A DNA stretch of 26,034 bases from Planctomycetaceae bacterium (GTDB lineage Bacteria; Planctomycetota; Planctomycetia; Pirellulales; Thermoguttaceae). The notes beneath the pieces were generated by a model that saw only the letters and a program-made list of their open reading frames with translations, was not told the DNA's origin and made no database searches. The stretch lies in contig SFIW01000032.1 of the NCBI GenBank assembly GCA_004556055.1, positions 1 to 26,034 on the forward strand, in the 5' to 3' direction. The position numbers and the translations under genes were made by a program. Of the stretch, positions 17,145 to 24,625 are shown piece by piece (position 1 is the stretch's first letter; every line of letters begins with the position of its first letter).

Positions 17145-20135
17145 ATGGCAGATAATCTCCGTTCTATCGACGACGCGAATTTCGACGAAGACGTTTTTTC
17201 ACTGACGTGGGAAAAATCCGAAAGCGGCGACGGAATCGTAGTGACCCGTATTCGCGGGCGAGCGCGCAAGCTCGCGATTCCGGAGACGATCGACGGCTTG
17301 CCTGTTACGGAGATCCGCGGCGGGATCGGTTCGCGCTCCTATCGCGAGGCGGTCGAGTCCGGCGCGACTCAACTCAGGTCTCTCGATCTGCCGACCACGC
17401 TGAAAAAGATCGGCCCCTACGCGTTTTCGTACTGCATGGAGCTCGAACGCGCGATTCTACCGGAAGGATTGGAAGAGATGGGGGAGGGCGCCTTTGCGCA
17501 TTGCCGCCGATTGTCCATCCTCGAGATTCCCGGTTCTCTCAAACGCGTTCCCGTTCAGGCTTTCGCGGACTGCAAAGAACTGAGTTTCGTCTCTTTTAGA
17601 GAAGGCGTTCGCTCCGTCGGGGACGAGGCGTTTCGGTTTTGCGGGAAGGTGAAATTCTTCGGCTTGCCAAAATCGTTGACGGAGATTGGCTCGAAGGCTT
17701 TTTACGATAGCGAGTCGATAGGGCATCTTGTCATAGAGAATCATCCGATAATCCTCCTGGATCATAACGTTGAATGTCAGTCCGATTCCTTTCCCGAGGG
17801 CGCCAAGATTGCGCTTCTTCCCAATGCGGTTCCCTCTAAGGAGAAGGCTAAGCCGACTTACTACCAAGGCGAAAATTTTACGTTGCTGTTGGAAATGACC
17901 AAAGAGGAGGACGGAATTGCAATCGTCGATATTTCCGGAAGCGCGGAGTCGATCGTCGTTCCGGAGTATATCGAAGGTCTGCCGGTCGTGGAGATTCGTA
18001 GGAAAAGGAAGTATGACTCGTCAATTTCCATTGGGAACGAACTCAAAGAAATTGCTCTGCCGCGTACTCTGAAAAGAATCGGGACGCGCGCGTTCTATTC
18101 TTGTTCTAATCTCGTTTCTGTCGTCCTCTCCGAGGGGGTTGAAGAGATCGGAATCGGCGCGTTCGAGGAATGTGTCTCTTTAGTAAACGTCGCGCTCCCT
18201 TCCACGCTGCGCATAATAGAGGAGAACGCCTTTAGCGGGTGCAAATCCTTGGAGGAGATCAATATTCCTTCCTCGACGTCCGCGCTAGGAGAGAGCGCGT
18301 TTGCCGATTGCGCGTCCCTGAAAAAAGTCGTAATCCCCGGTTCAATATCGACTCTCTCCCGAGAAGTCTTTGAGGGGTGCGACAAATTGCGTTCCGCAGT
18401 TTTGGAGCCCGGAGTTGAAGAGATCGACAAAAACCCCTTTCGCGATTGTCGTTCCTTGTCGCGTCTTACTTTACCTCCCACTTTGGTCTCAATCGCGGAC
18501 GGGGCTTTTGAGCGTGTTCCGTTGAAAAAGCTCGTCGTTCCAGGCTCGATGCGCGACGTTCCATACAGCGCGTTCAAAGAGTGCGAAAAGCTACGCTCCG
18601 TCGTCCTCAAAAAAGGCGTCGTTAAGGTTCGGGAGTGGGCTTTTAGTTCTTGCGGTTCCCTCAAAGAATTGACGTTGCCGGATTCTCTCAATGAGATTGA
18701 CAGGAGCGCTTTCGAAAATTGCAAGTCTCTGGAAGAGCTTCATATTCCCGGTTCGGTACGTTATATTCAACAACGCGCCTTTTCGAGTTGTCGAAAGCTG
18801 CGTTCCGTCGTTTTCGGGGAAGGGGTTGAGTATATTGGCGACGAAGCCTTCTCGTATTGCGAGGAGCTTGTCGAAGTTTCTTTCCCCGACTCCTTGAAGG
18901 AGATTCGTTCGAAAGCGTTTCGGAATTGCAAGAACCTCGCCGTCGTCGTTCTGCCGGAGAAGACCGTTGTTAAGTACAAATCTTTTGACGACCGCACTTT
19001 AATCGTAAGACGTCCCATGGGGGTTCGCGATAGTTTCGTGTGCGACGTAAAGTTTGAGTGGAAATGGAAGGAGAATAGAGAGGGAGACGGCGCCGTCCTG
19101 ATCGGATTCTCCGGCGAACTCCCGGAATCCGTCGTCGTGCCGGAGACCCTTGGAGGGCTTCCTGTAACGGAATTGGGGGACGGTCGAGACGGGTACGATC
19201 ATACCGACGTCTTCGCAAATCTTGATCGGCTCAAAGAAATAACCTTGCCGAAGTCTTTGAAAAGAATCGGTTCTTGGACGTTCCAAAATTGCGACAACCT
19301 AACTTCTGTTCTTTTTCCCGAGGGATTGGAAGAAATTGCGTTTTGCGCCTTTCAATTTTGCCGCTCATTGTCGAGGGTCGTTCTACCCTCGACTTTGCGT
19401 AAGATGGGAACGTGCGCGTTCCATGGTTGCGGCGAGCTGAAGGGAGAAATAAGGATTCCGGGATCGCTTTCCTACGTCCCTAAACAGGCTTTCGACGGTT
19501 GCGAAAAATTAAGTTCCTTCGTCTTAGAAGAAGGGGTGAAAAGCATTGGAGAATGCGCGTTTTGGCTGTGTCATGGAGTGAAGAGCGTCGTTTTGCCGTC
19601 TACGCTTCGCTCGATCGGCGAAAACGCGTTTCGCTACTGCGATTCCCTGAGAGAGATCGCAATCCCCGGATCGGCGCGCGTTATTCCCCATAGGGCGTTT
19701 ATGACTTGTTCCAAGCTACGTTCAGTCGTTCTGGGAGAAGGGATAGAAACGGTGGATACGGACGCTTTCGTCGCATGCGTCTCTTTGACGTCCCTCGTTT
19801 TGCCGTCTACCTTGCGCGTACTGGAACACAGCGCGTTCTACCGTAACGCCCTGAAGGAGTTGACAATTCCCGGTTCGGTCGCTTCCGTCAACGGGTTCGG
19901 TTCGAGTGAAAAATTGCGGTCGGTCGTTTTCGAAGAAGGGGTGAAAGAGATCGTTTCCAGCGCCTTCTCGGGTTGTAAGAAACTCCGAAACGTCACATTC
20001 CCCGATTCGTTGGAGAAGATCGGCGAGAACGCGTTCTCCTGGTGCGATTCCCTCAAGAGCGTCACGCTCCCCGCGCAAACTCAATATCACCCCCAAGCGT
20101 TCCCTGAGAAAACGAAGATCATCCGTAAAAGCTGA
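17145..20135 (+). CDS. BspA-type leucine-rich-repeat protein, 996 aa, three fused modules
   Basis: About 31 LRR_5 (BspA-type) repeats of ~23 residues with the pattern AF..C..L..V.LP.TL..IG. Three kinds of unit tend to alternate (LPSTL, IPGS, EGVE), giving a longer ~69-residue period. The chain is three modules, starting at residues ~19, ~243 and ~631. Each opens with a ~40-residue cap of the form F.L.WEK...DGIVV..I.G.....IPETI.GLPVTEI. There is no signal peptide, membrane segment or cell-wall anchor, unlike many secreted BspA proteins, so it may be cytoplasmic or exported by an unknown route. LRR_5 domains commonly bind proteins; the ligand here is unknown. The next two genes encode shorter relatives. 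The start at 17145 follows the shared leader element. Confidence 0.9.
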   Translation: MADNLRSIDDANFDEDVFSLTWEKSESGDGIVVTRIRGRARKLAIPETIDGLPVTEIRGGIGSRSYREAVESGATQLRSLDLPTTLKKIGPYAFSYCMELERAILPEGLEEMGEGAFAHCRRLSILEIPGSLKRVPVQAFADCKELSFVSFREGVRSVGDEAFRFCGKVKFFGLPKSLTEIGSKAFYDSESIGHLVIENHPIILLDHNVECQSDSFPEGAKIALLPNAVPSKEKAKPTYYQGENFTLLLEMTKEEDGIAIVDISGSAESIVVPEYIEGLPVVEIRRKRKYDSSISIGNELKEIALPRTLKRIGTRAFYSCSNLVSVVLSEGVEEIGIGAFEECVSLVNVALPSTLRIIEENAFSGCKSLEEINIPSSTSALGESAFADCASLKKVVIPGSISTLSREVFEGCDKLRSAVLEPGVEEIDKNPFRDCRSLSRLTLPPTLVSIADGAFERVPLKKLVVPGSMRDVPYSAFKECEKLRSVVLKKGVVKVREWAFSSCGSLKELTLPDSLNEIDRSAFENCKSLEELHIPGSVRYIQQRAFSSCRKLRSVVFGEGVEYIGDEAFSYCEELVEVSFPDSLKEIRSKAFRNCKNLAVVVLPEKTVVKYKSFDDRTLIVRRPMGVRDSFVCDVKFEWKWKENREGDGAVLIGFSGELPESVVVPETLGGLPVTELGDGRDGYDHTDVFANLDRLKEITLPKSLKRIGSWTFQNCDNLTSVLFPEGLEEIAFCAFQFCRSLSRVVLPSTLRKMGTCAFHGCGELKGEIRIPGSLSYVPKQAFDGCEKLSSFVLEEGVKSIGECAFWLCHGVKSVVLPSTLRSIGENAFRYCDSLREIAIPGSARVIPHRAFMTCSKLRSVVLGEGIETVDTDAFVACVSLTSLVLPSTLRVLEHSAFYRNALKELTIPGSVASVNGFGSSEKLRSVVFEEGVKEIVSSAFSGCKKLRNVTFPDSLEKIGENAFSWCDSLKSVTLPAQTQYHPQAFPEKTKIIRKS

Positions 20136-20153
20136 GAATTAGGGCGCGCGAGG

Positions 20154-20192
20154 GGCGTCGAGAGTCGCAAGATAGCGCGTCGACGGCTTTTT
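20154..20192 (+). terminator. Imperfect terminator after the first LRR gene
   Basis: CGTCGA (20156-20161) can pair with TCGACG (20180-20185), followed by GCTTTTT. The right arm and T tract (20177-20192) are identical over 16 nt to the terminator at 17003-17018, but the left arm is degraded. Confidence 0.5.
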
Positions 20193-20247
20193 CCTTGTCA
20201 AAACTGTTTTTTTTCGTTATTTTTCCAGGGTTTAGAAAAAATTATTG

Positions 20248-20275
20248 TTGAGAAGACGGGGCGCTAGAGTAAAAT
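20248..20275 (+). promoter_or_regulatory. Promoter of the second LRR gene
   Basis: TTGAGA (20248-20253), a 16-bp spacer and TAAAAT (20270-20275) end 71 bp before the ATG. This matches the first LRR promoter in sequence and position. Confidence 0.6.
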
Positions 20276-20324
20276 CAGGAATATACGTAAGCTTACACAT
20301 TTTCTAATTATCAAAAAGCGTGCA

Positions 20325-20339
20325 ACGCGCGAAAGCGAG
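20325..20339 (+). promoter_or_regulatory. Shared 15-nt leader element, copy 2
   Basis: ACGCGCGAAAGCGAG, identical to 17123-17137, again ends 7 nt before the start codon (20347). Confidence 0.6.
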
Positions 20340-20346
20340 GCTGCTC

Positions 20347-21609
20347 ATGACAGATAAATCCAGTTTCGAAAGCGACGTGAAATTCTCGCTCAAGTGGGAA
20401 AAAGCTGCAAACGAAGACGCGATCGTGGTGACCGGGTTTACCGGGATGGCGGAATCCGTCGTCATACCCGAAACGATCGAAGGACTCCCCGTTACGGAAA
20501 TTCGCGAGGGCTCCGGCGTCGGGCTCTATCAGGAAGGCGCGTTCTTCGGCGCCGCTCAGCTCAGAGAAATCGTCTTGCCGTCGACTCTCAAAAAGATTGG
20601 ATCCGACGCCTTCTTGCGGTGTTCTCAGCTTGCCTCCGTCGTCTTTCCCGAAGGGTTGGAGGAGATCGGAACGCACGCCTTCGCCGGGTGTCGTTCTTTG
20701 ACGACCGTCGTTCTCCCGTCCACTCTCCGCGAACTAGGCGAGGCCGCCTTCTCTTATTGCCGCGCCCTCAAAGAGGTTGCGATCCCCGGTTCGGCGACCG
20801 TCGTGCCTCCCTGCGCCTTCGAAGGCTGCGAAAAACTCCGCTCCGTCGTCTTAGGGGAGGGAATCCGCTCGATCGGTTCTCACGCCTTCTGGCGATGCGA
20901 TAGCCTCAGCGACCTCTCTCTTCCGACGACCCTCGCCGAGATCGGCGCGGAAGCGTTCCGCGAATGTGGTAGACTCGTCGAAATCGCGCTCCCCGAGGGA
21001 CTCGCGCTCCTCGACGAAGGCGCCTTCGGATATTGCGACAGTCTCGAATCGATCGTCTTTCCTACCTCTCTGCGCAAGATTGGCGGCGGCGCGTTCCGAT
21101 ATTGCGTCCGTCTCGATCGCGTCGAACTCGTCGAAGGCCTTGAAGAGATCGGCGACGGCGCCTTCGGAGACTGCGACTACCTCAAAACCGTCGTCTTCCC
21201 CGCGACCCTCAAGAAGATCGGCGACGGCGCCTTCAGTCACTGCGAGCTTCTCCAAGACGTCGCGTTACCCGATTCGCTTGAATCGATCGGCAAGAGCGCC
21301 TTCATCTGCTGCAACGCGCTTAAATCGATCGTGATTCCTTCCCGCGTGAAGAACCTTGAGCCGCGCGCCTTCGCAGGGTGCCATTCTCTCGGCGAAGCGA
21401 GCTTTAAAGAAGGCGTCGAGACGATCGCCGGCGGAACCTTCGCCGGGTGCGACGCCCTCGCGAAAGCCAATTTCCCCGATTCCTTGACCGCGATCGGCGC
21501 GGGCGCGTTCCGCGACTGTTACAGTCTCGCGACGGCGCTCTTGGCGCCCCAAACCGAAGTGCAAATCGATTCCTTCTCGGGGCGGACGACGATATCCCGT
21601 AAAGCTTAA
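20347..21609 (+). CDS. BspA-type leucine-rich-repeat protein, 420 aa, single module
   Basis: The start at ATG 20347 (MTDKSSFES) is chosen over a GTG at 20320 because it keeps the leader spacing seen in the first LRR gene. The protein has one cap (VKFSLKWEKAANEDAIVVTGFTG...IPETIEGLPVTEI) and then about 15 LRR_5 repeats with the AF..C..L signature. It closes with LLAPQTEVQIDSFSGRTTISRKA, which matches the end of the 996-aa paralogue (LPAQTQYHPQAFPEKTKIIRKS). There is no signal peptide. It has its own promoter and is followed after 35 bp by the third LRR gene, so the two are probably cotranscribed. Function is unknown; a protein-binding scaffold is the usual inference for LRR_5 proteins. Confidence 0.9.
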   Translation: MTDKSSFESDVKFSLKWEKAANEDAIVVTGFTGMAESVVIPETIEGLPVTEIREGSGVGLYQEGAFFGAAQLREIVLPSTLKKIGSDAFLRCSQLASVVFPEGLEEIGTHAFAGCRSLTTVVLPSTLRELGEAAFSYCRALKEVAIPGSATVVPPCAFEGCEKLRSVVLGEGIRSIGSHAFWRCDSLSDLSLPTTLAEIGAEAFRECGRLVEIALPEGLALLDEGAFGYCDSLESIVFPTSLRKIGGGAFRYCVRLDRVELVEGLEEIGDGAFGDCDYLKTVVFPATLKKIGDGAFSHCELLQDVALPDSLESIGKSAFICCNALKSIVIPSRVKNLEPRAFAGCHSLGEASFKEGVETIAGGTFAGCDALAKANFPDSLTAIGAGAFRDCYSLATALLAPQTEVQIDSFSGRTTISRKA

Positions 21610-21644
21610 TCCCCTAACGATAGGGAAGAGAAAGGAGGCATACG

Positions 21645-22277
21645 ATGGGCTTTGGCGCGTTTGAAACGCCGATGAACGACCTCGAGGCCTCCAAGCTGCT
21701 CGCGTGGAAAATCGACGACTCCGGCGCGATCGTCACCGGATTTCAGAGCGCGGCCCGGCACGTCAAAATCCCCGAGACTCTCGGCGGAGCCCCCGTGAAG
21801 AGGCTCGAAGGCGTCGGCAAGAAGACGTCTTCCGGCGCGCCGAATCTCCGAGGTTTATGGCTTCCCGACTCTCTCGAAGCGATCGGCGAAGGCGCCCTCG
21901 CGCGATTCTCCGCGCTCGCCTTCGTCCGCTTCGGCGCCAATCTGCGCGAAATCTCCTCTTTCGCCTTCTACTCCTGCGCCGAGCTACGCGAACTCGATTT
22001 CCGCGCAACGCGCCTCGAAACGATCGGCGACGACGCGTTCTTCGGGTGCCTTTCCGTCGTCTCTCTCTCTTTCCCCGCGACCCTTCGTGCGATCGGCTCA
22101 AGCGCCTTCTCTGGATGCGTCAAGATCGCTCACGTCGACGCGCCGCGCGAGTCCCTCGACGTCGACGTCAAACCTTACGCCTTCCACGGCGTCCGCGCGC
22201 CTCTGCAGGTCGTCGACGGAAAGCTAAAACTCGGCTCCGAGAAGTTGCGATTCCAACCGTCGACCTCTTTTCGCTGA
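21645..22277 (+). CDS. Short BspA-type leucine-rich-repeat protein, 210 aa
   Basis: It has a cap related to its two upstream neighbours (LLAWKIDDSGAIVTGFQ...IPETLGGAPVKRL) but only about four or five LRR_5 repeats (AFYSCAEL, AFFGCLSV, AFSGCVKI). The tail is divergent and lacks the RKA/RKS ending. A strong GAAAGGAGG ribosome site precedes the ATG, unlike the other two LRR genes, which suits translation within an operon. It lies 35 bp after the second LRR gene. Repeats are more degenerate and Ala-rich, so it may be a decayed or specialised copy. No signal peptide. Confidence 0.85.
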   Translation: MGFGAFETPMNDLEASKLLAWKIDDSGAIVTGFQSAARHVKIPETLGGAPVKRLEGVGKKTSSGAPNLRGLWLPDSLEAIGEGALARFSALAFVRFGANLREISSFAFYSCAELRELDFRATRLETIGDDAFFGCLSVVSLSFPATLRAIGSSAFSGCVKIAHVDAPRESLDVDVKPYAFHGVRAPLQVVDGKLKLGSEKLRFQPSTSFR

Positions 22278-22326
22278 AAAATCGCGCGTTCTATTCGACG
22301 CGCGTTATGTTCTTTTCCGCGCTCCC

Positions 22327-22352
22327 TCTCGGTTTTCGCGCATAAACCGAGA
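22327..22352. promoter_or_regulatory. 26-bp palindrome at the head of the phage-tail-like operon
   Basis: A perfect 9-bp inverted repeat, TCTCGGTTT (22327-22335) and AAACCGAGA (22344-22352), is separated by 8 nt. No T tract follows on either strand, so it looks more like an operator than a terminator. It lies between the last LRR gene and the first phage-like gene. Confidence 0.5.
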
Positions 22353-22373
22353 CGATAGGGCAATATCTATGTA

Positions 22374-22395
22374 GAGCCGACGATTTCTACGGCTC
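22374..22395 (+). promoter_or_regulatory. Hairpin next to the ribosome site of the first phage-like gene
   Basis: GAGCCG (22374-22379) pairs with CGGCTC (22390-22395) around a 10-nt loop. It abuts GGAAAGGA (22396-22403), the ribosome site of the gene at 22413. It could tune translation of the operon's first gene. Confidence 0.4.
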
Positions 22396-22412
22396 GGAAA
22401 GGACAATATTCG

Positions 22413-22862
22413 ATGAGCAACGATATTTTGGCCGACGTCTTTCTCGGCGAGCGCGGGTTCATTCACGCGCTGCTTCAAATCTTTGGCGAAAACGCGATTC
22501 TCCTGCGCGGCGACGGAGCGCGACTCCGCGTCCTTCTTGCCCGTTCAAACGACGTCGAACGCAAACTCGACGCAACGGGGGACGCGCTCTTCGACCTCTA
22601 CCGCGAAGGGTTCCGCGCCGCGATCTCTCCCGTCGGTCTCGAAACTCCGCCGACGCCGGGGCGCGATTTTCTCCTCATGCGCGACGGAAAGTTCAGAATC
22701 GAACGCGTCGAGACATGGCGCGCGGGAGGAAAGATCGCGGGATATACGGTCGAAGGGGCGCTGGAGGACGCGGATGGGGACGTGTCGGTAGACGCGCTGG
22801 GAACGCCCCTCGACGCCGCGCCGGGCGAAAAAACTCCCGACGAGACGGAGACGCGACGATGA
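22413..22862 (+). CDS. Phage-like head-tail joining / neck protein candidate, 149 aa
   Basis: It is the first gene of a tightly packed operon. The central region (FRAAISPVGLETPPTPGRDFLLMRDGKFRIERVETWRA) resembles the short beta-barrel of head-tail joining proteins (gpFII-like), in which 'RDGKFRIERVE' corresponds to the typical 'GRxYxVxxV' strand pair. This is judged by shape, not by a clear motif, and the N-terminal ~60 residues are unassigned. There is no signal peptide. It overlaps the next gene by 4 nt (ATGA), which implies coupled translation. Its position before a tail-terminator-like and a tail-tube-like protein fits a neck role, but an unrelated function cannot be excluded. Confidence 0.55.
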   Translation: MSNDILADVFLGERGFIHALLQIFGENAILLRGDGARLRVLLARSNDVERKLDATGDALFDLYREGFRAAISPVGLETPPTPGRDFLLMRDGKFRIERVETWRAGGKIAGYTVEGALEDADGDVSVDALGTPLDAAPGEKTPDETETRR

Positions 22863-23299
22863 CCCATTCGGCGCAAATCGCCGCGTATCTCCGCGCGGGA
22901 ATCAAACGTCTCGCGAACCTCGGCGTCGACGCGTCGCGCGTCTATGCGCCGAACGAACGCGCGACCACTACCGGCGACGTCTACTTCCAGATCGCCGTGA
23001 CGAGCGTCGACGCGCGCCTGGAGACGGAACGCCAACGCGTCTCACGATATAACGCGTCGATCGTCGTCAATCTCCGAGAAGGGGAGGGCGTCCGACGCGC
23101 CGACGCGATCGCCGACGAACTCATGCGCTTCTTCAACGCCCCCGACGAAGGGGGACGCGGATTCTCCATCCCTGCGGACGACGCGTCTTCGCGCCCCGCG
23201 TTCGTCTATCTAAACTCCGCGCGGCGCGAACCCGCGAAGCTCGAGAACGCGCGCTTTCGCGTTCCCCTATCTCTCGCCTGGGAAATTCATGAAACATGA
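22859..23299 (+). CDS. Phage-like tail terminator / minor tail protein candidate, 146 aa
   Basis: The start is ATG 22859, overlapping the previous stop by ATGA. A longer upstream frame is only read-through of the other frame. The N-terminal amphipathic helix (IAAYLRAGIKRLANLGV) is followed by alternating strands: YFQIAVTSVDARLE, NASIVVNLREG, then helix RADAIADELMRFF and the strand FRVPLSLAWEI. This alpha/beta layout, the size and the slot before a tail tube protein match tail terminators of the lambda gpU type. No catalytic motif is visible. The assignment rests on fold pattern and gene order. Confidence 0.55.
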   Translation: MTHSAQIAAYLRAGIKRLANLGVDASRVYAPNERATTTGDVYFQIAVTSVDARLETERQRVSRYNASIVVNLREGEGVRRADAIADELMRFFNAPDEGGRGFSIPADDASSRPAFVYLNSARREPAKLENARFRVPLSLAWEIHET

Positions 23300-23334
23300 C
23301 GCGTTTGCGTCCTTATGAAAGGATTGATATCTCT

Positions 23335-23862
23335 ATGTCTGGAAAGAATTTATGGAAAGAAGAGGGCGTCGTGCGCAAAAACTCCCTCTTGCGCGCTAAG
23401 CTCACCCTCGACGTCAAGAGCTCCGCGAGCGCCGCGACCGCAGAAGTCGGCGACTACTACGAGTTTAACTGCAAATCGAAGACCGCCCCCGCGTGCTCCG
23501 CCGCTCCCGTGTGGACCGACGTCACCGACAACCCCGACGAGCCGACGGGATACGCTTACGCAGGGAAGCCCGAGCAGCTGGAGACGATCACGCTCATAAC
23601 GCGCACGCCCCTCGAGTTGACTTACGGGGGGCTCCTCGAACATCAGAAGGCGGGGGACGTCTTCACGCTGACGTACGCGTACGACGACCCGCACGAAACG
23701 CTGATCTATACGGTGAGCGTCGCGAACTGCCAGATCGTGGACGTTTCGCCGAGCGCCGGGGGTAACGACGCGGGTTCGGAGACGCGGATTCGCATCCTTC
23801 CGGAAGGGGGCGCGGGGGCGAATATGCCCGTCGTGTCGACGAGTCCGAGAGAGAACGGATGA
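23335..23862 (+). CDS. Phage-like major tail (tube) protein candidate, 175 aa
   Basis: The preferred start is ATG 23335 (MSGKNLWKEEG), with AAAGGA 11 nt upstream. An ATGA-overlap start at 23296 would add 13 residues and also fits the operon style. The protein is beta-rich with Thr/Tyr-rich strands (AKLTLDVKS, LETITLITRTPLELTYGG, GDVFTLTYAYDD, TLIYTVSVANCQIVDVSP), ending in a Gly/Ser tail. Size and beta content suit a siphophage tail tube subunit, and it directly precedes the two-frame chaperone locus, where the tube gene sits in lambda-like phages. No sequence signature proves it. Confidence 0.55.
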   Translation: MSGKNLWKEEGVVRKNSLLRAKLTLDVKSSASAATAEVGDYYEFNCKSKTAPACSAAPVWTDVTDNPDEPTGYAYAGKPEQLETITLITRTPLELTYGGLLEHQKAGDVFTLTYAYDDPHETLIYTVSVANCQIVDVSPSAGGNDAGSETRIRILPEGGAGANMPVVSTSPRENG

Positions 23863-23894
23863 TTGCGGGAGAATTTTGACGAAAGGAGACGCAA

Positions 23895-24290
23895 ATGTTT
23901 GATATCGACGAATTTATGAACGCGGCGAGCTACGACGAAACGGCGGTCGTGCGTCGCGGAACGCAGGAGTTTCGGATCGTGCGACTCAACGGGGCGCAGC
24001 GGCTGCGCTTCAACGATTTGACGACGCGTTACGATCGGACGGTCTACGCGCTCGCGCACGGGCTGTTGAGCGGGTCGGAGTCGCGACCGATCGGGGAAGA
24101 GAACGCGGCGCGATTTGTGGAGCGTTTCGGGGCGTTGGCGGAGGCGCTCTTCGCGGATATTTTCGAGTTGACGCAGCGGTCGCTGGAGAAGGAGGCGGAG
24201 ATATGGCGCGAGACGCGAAAAAACTGCGACGCGGCGCCGGGGAAGGATACGCGGGACTCCTGCGCCGCTACGCCATGCGCCGCGCGATGA
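23895..24290 (+). CDS. Phage tail assembly chaperone, short form (gpG-like), frameshift donor
   Basis: The 131-aa product has GAAAGGAGA upstream of the ATG. The N-terminal part (FDIDEFMNAASYDETAVVRRGTQEFRIVRLNG) is strand-rich, followed by helices (RFVERFGALAEALFADIFELTQRSLEKEAEIW). This resembles tail assembly chaperones, which wrap the tape measure during tail assembly. The last 21 codons after the slippery site (CDAAPGKDTRDSC...) look like non-selected sequence rich in Cys, Ala and Arg, as expected for a frame normally left by a fraction of ribosomes. It overlaps the next reading frame by 88 nt in the -1 frame. The length matches lambda gpG (~140 aa). Confidence 0.65.
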   Translation: MFDIDEFMNAASYDETAVVRRGTQEFRIVRLNGAQRLRFNDLTTRYDRTVYALAHGLLSGSESRPIGEENAARFVERFGALAEALFADIFELTQRSLEKEAEIWRETRKNCDAAPGKDTRDSCAATPCAAR

Positions 24291-24625
24291 CGCCGAGTCG
24301 CCCCCCGACGCGGCGCGAGCTGATCGAAGACGCCGCGTACGTCGAATGGGCCGCGCAGGGAAACGCGCCCCTCGACGAACGCGGCGCTCTCCTCGTCGCC
24401 ATTTGGCGACTCCTCGGGCTCATCGCCGCCGCGCAAGGCGTCGATATGCGCGAAGAGGCCCGACTCGCCGCCGATCCCGAGGCGCTACGCCCGCGACCGC
24501 CGAGCGCCGACGCCACGCGCGACGAAGACGACGAAACGCGACGCGCGTTCGCTCCGCTCCTCGCCCGCGCAAAACGCGCCATGGAGCGCAACGTCCACGC
24601 CGACGACAAAAAGGAGAACTCATGA
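24203..24625 (+). CDS. Tail chaperone extension (gpT-like), reached by -1 frameshift or internal start
   Basis: This frame is -1 relative to the upstream gene. A -1 slip at 24218-24224 would yield a G-T fusion of 243 aa (110 residues of the first frame, then LRRGAGEGYAGLLRRYAMR...). The extension has helical segments (RRELIEDAAYVEWAAQG, GALLVAIWRLLGLIAAAQGVDMREEARL), then a disordered acidic/Pro part, then a final helix (FAPLLARAKRAMERNV). The ATG at 24203 also has an excellent AAGGAGG at 24189-24195, so independent initiation as a 140-aa protein is an equal or additional possibility. The stop overlaps the next start (ATGA at 24622). Confidence 0.65.
   Translation: MARDAKKLRRGAGEGYAGLLRRYAMRRAMTPSRPPTRRELIEDAAYVEWAAQGNAPLDERGALLVAIWRLLGLIAAAQGVDMREEARLAADPEALRPRPPSADATRDEDDETRRAFAPLLARAKRAMERNVHADDKKENS
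24218..24268 (+). promoter_or_regulatory. Programmed -1 ribosomal frameshift signal
   Basis: The heptamer A AAA AAC (24218-24224) is in the correct phase of the upstream gene (cgA AAA AAC). After a 6-nt spacer, GCGGCGC (24231-24237) pairs perfectly with GCGCCGC (24262-24268). Beyond one mismatch, GGGG (24239-24242) can pair with CTCC (24257-24260), giving about 11 bp in total. Slippery site, spacer length and stem are the three standard parts of such a signal. Confidence 0.75.

Noticed and set aside
17145..22277. LRR genes considered as tail-fibre or receptor-binding proteins of the phage-like operon
   Set aside because: They have their own promoters and precede the operator-like palindrome. 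Nothing in their sequence ties them to the tail particle.
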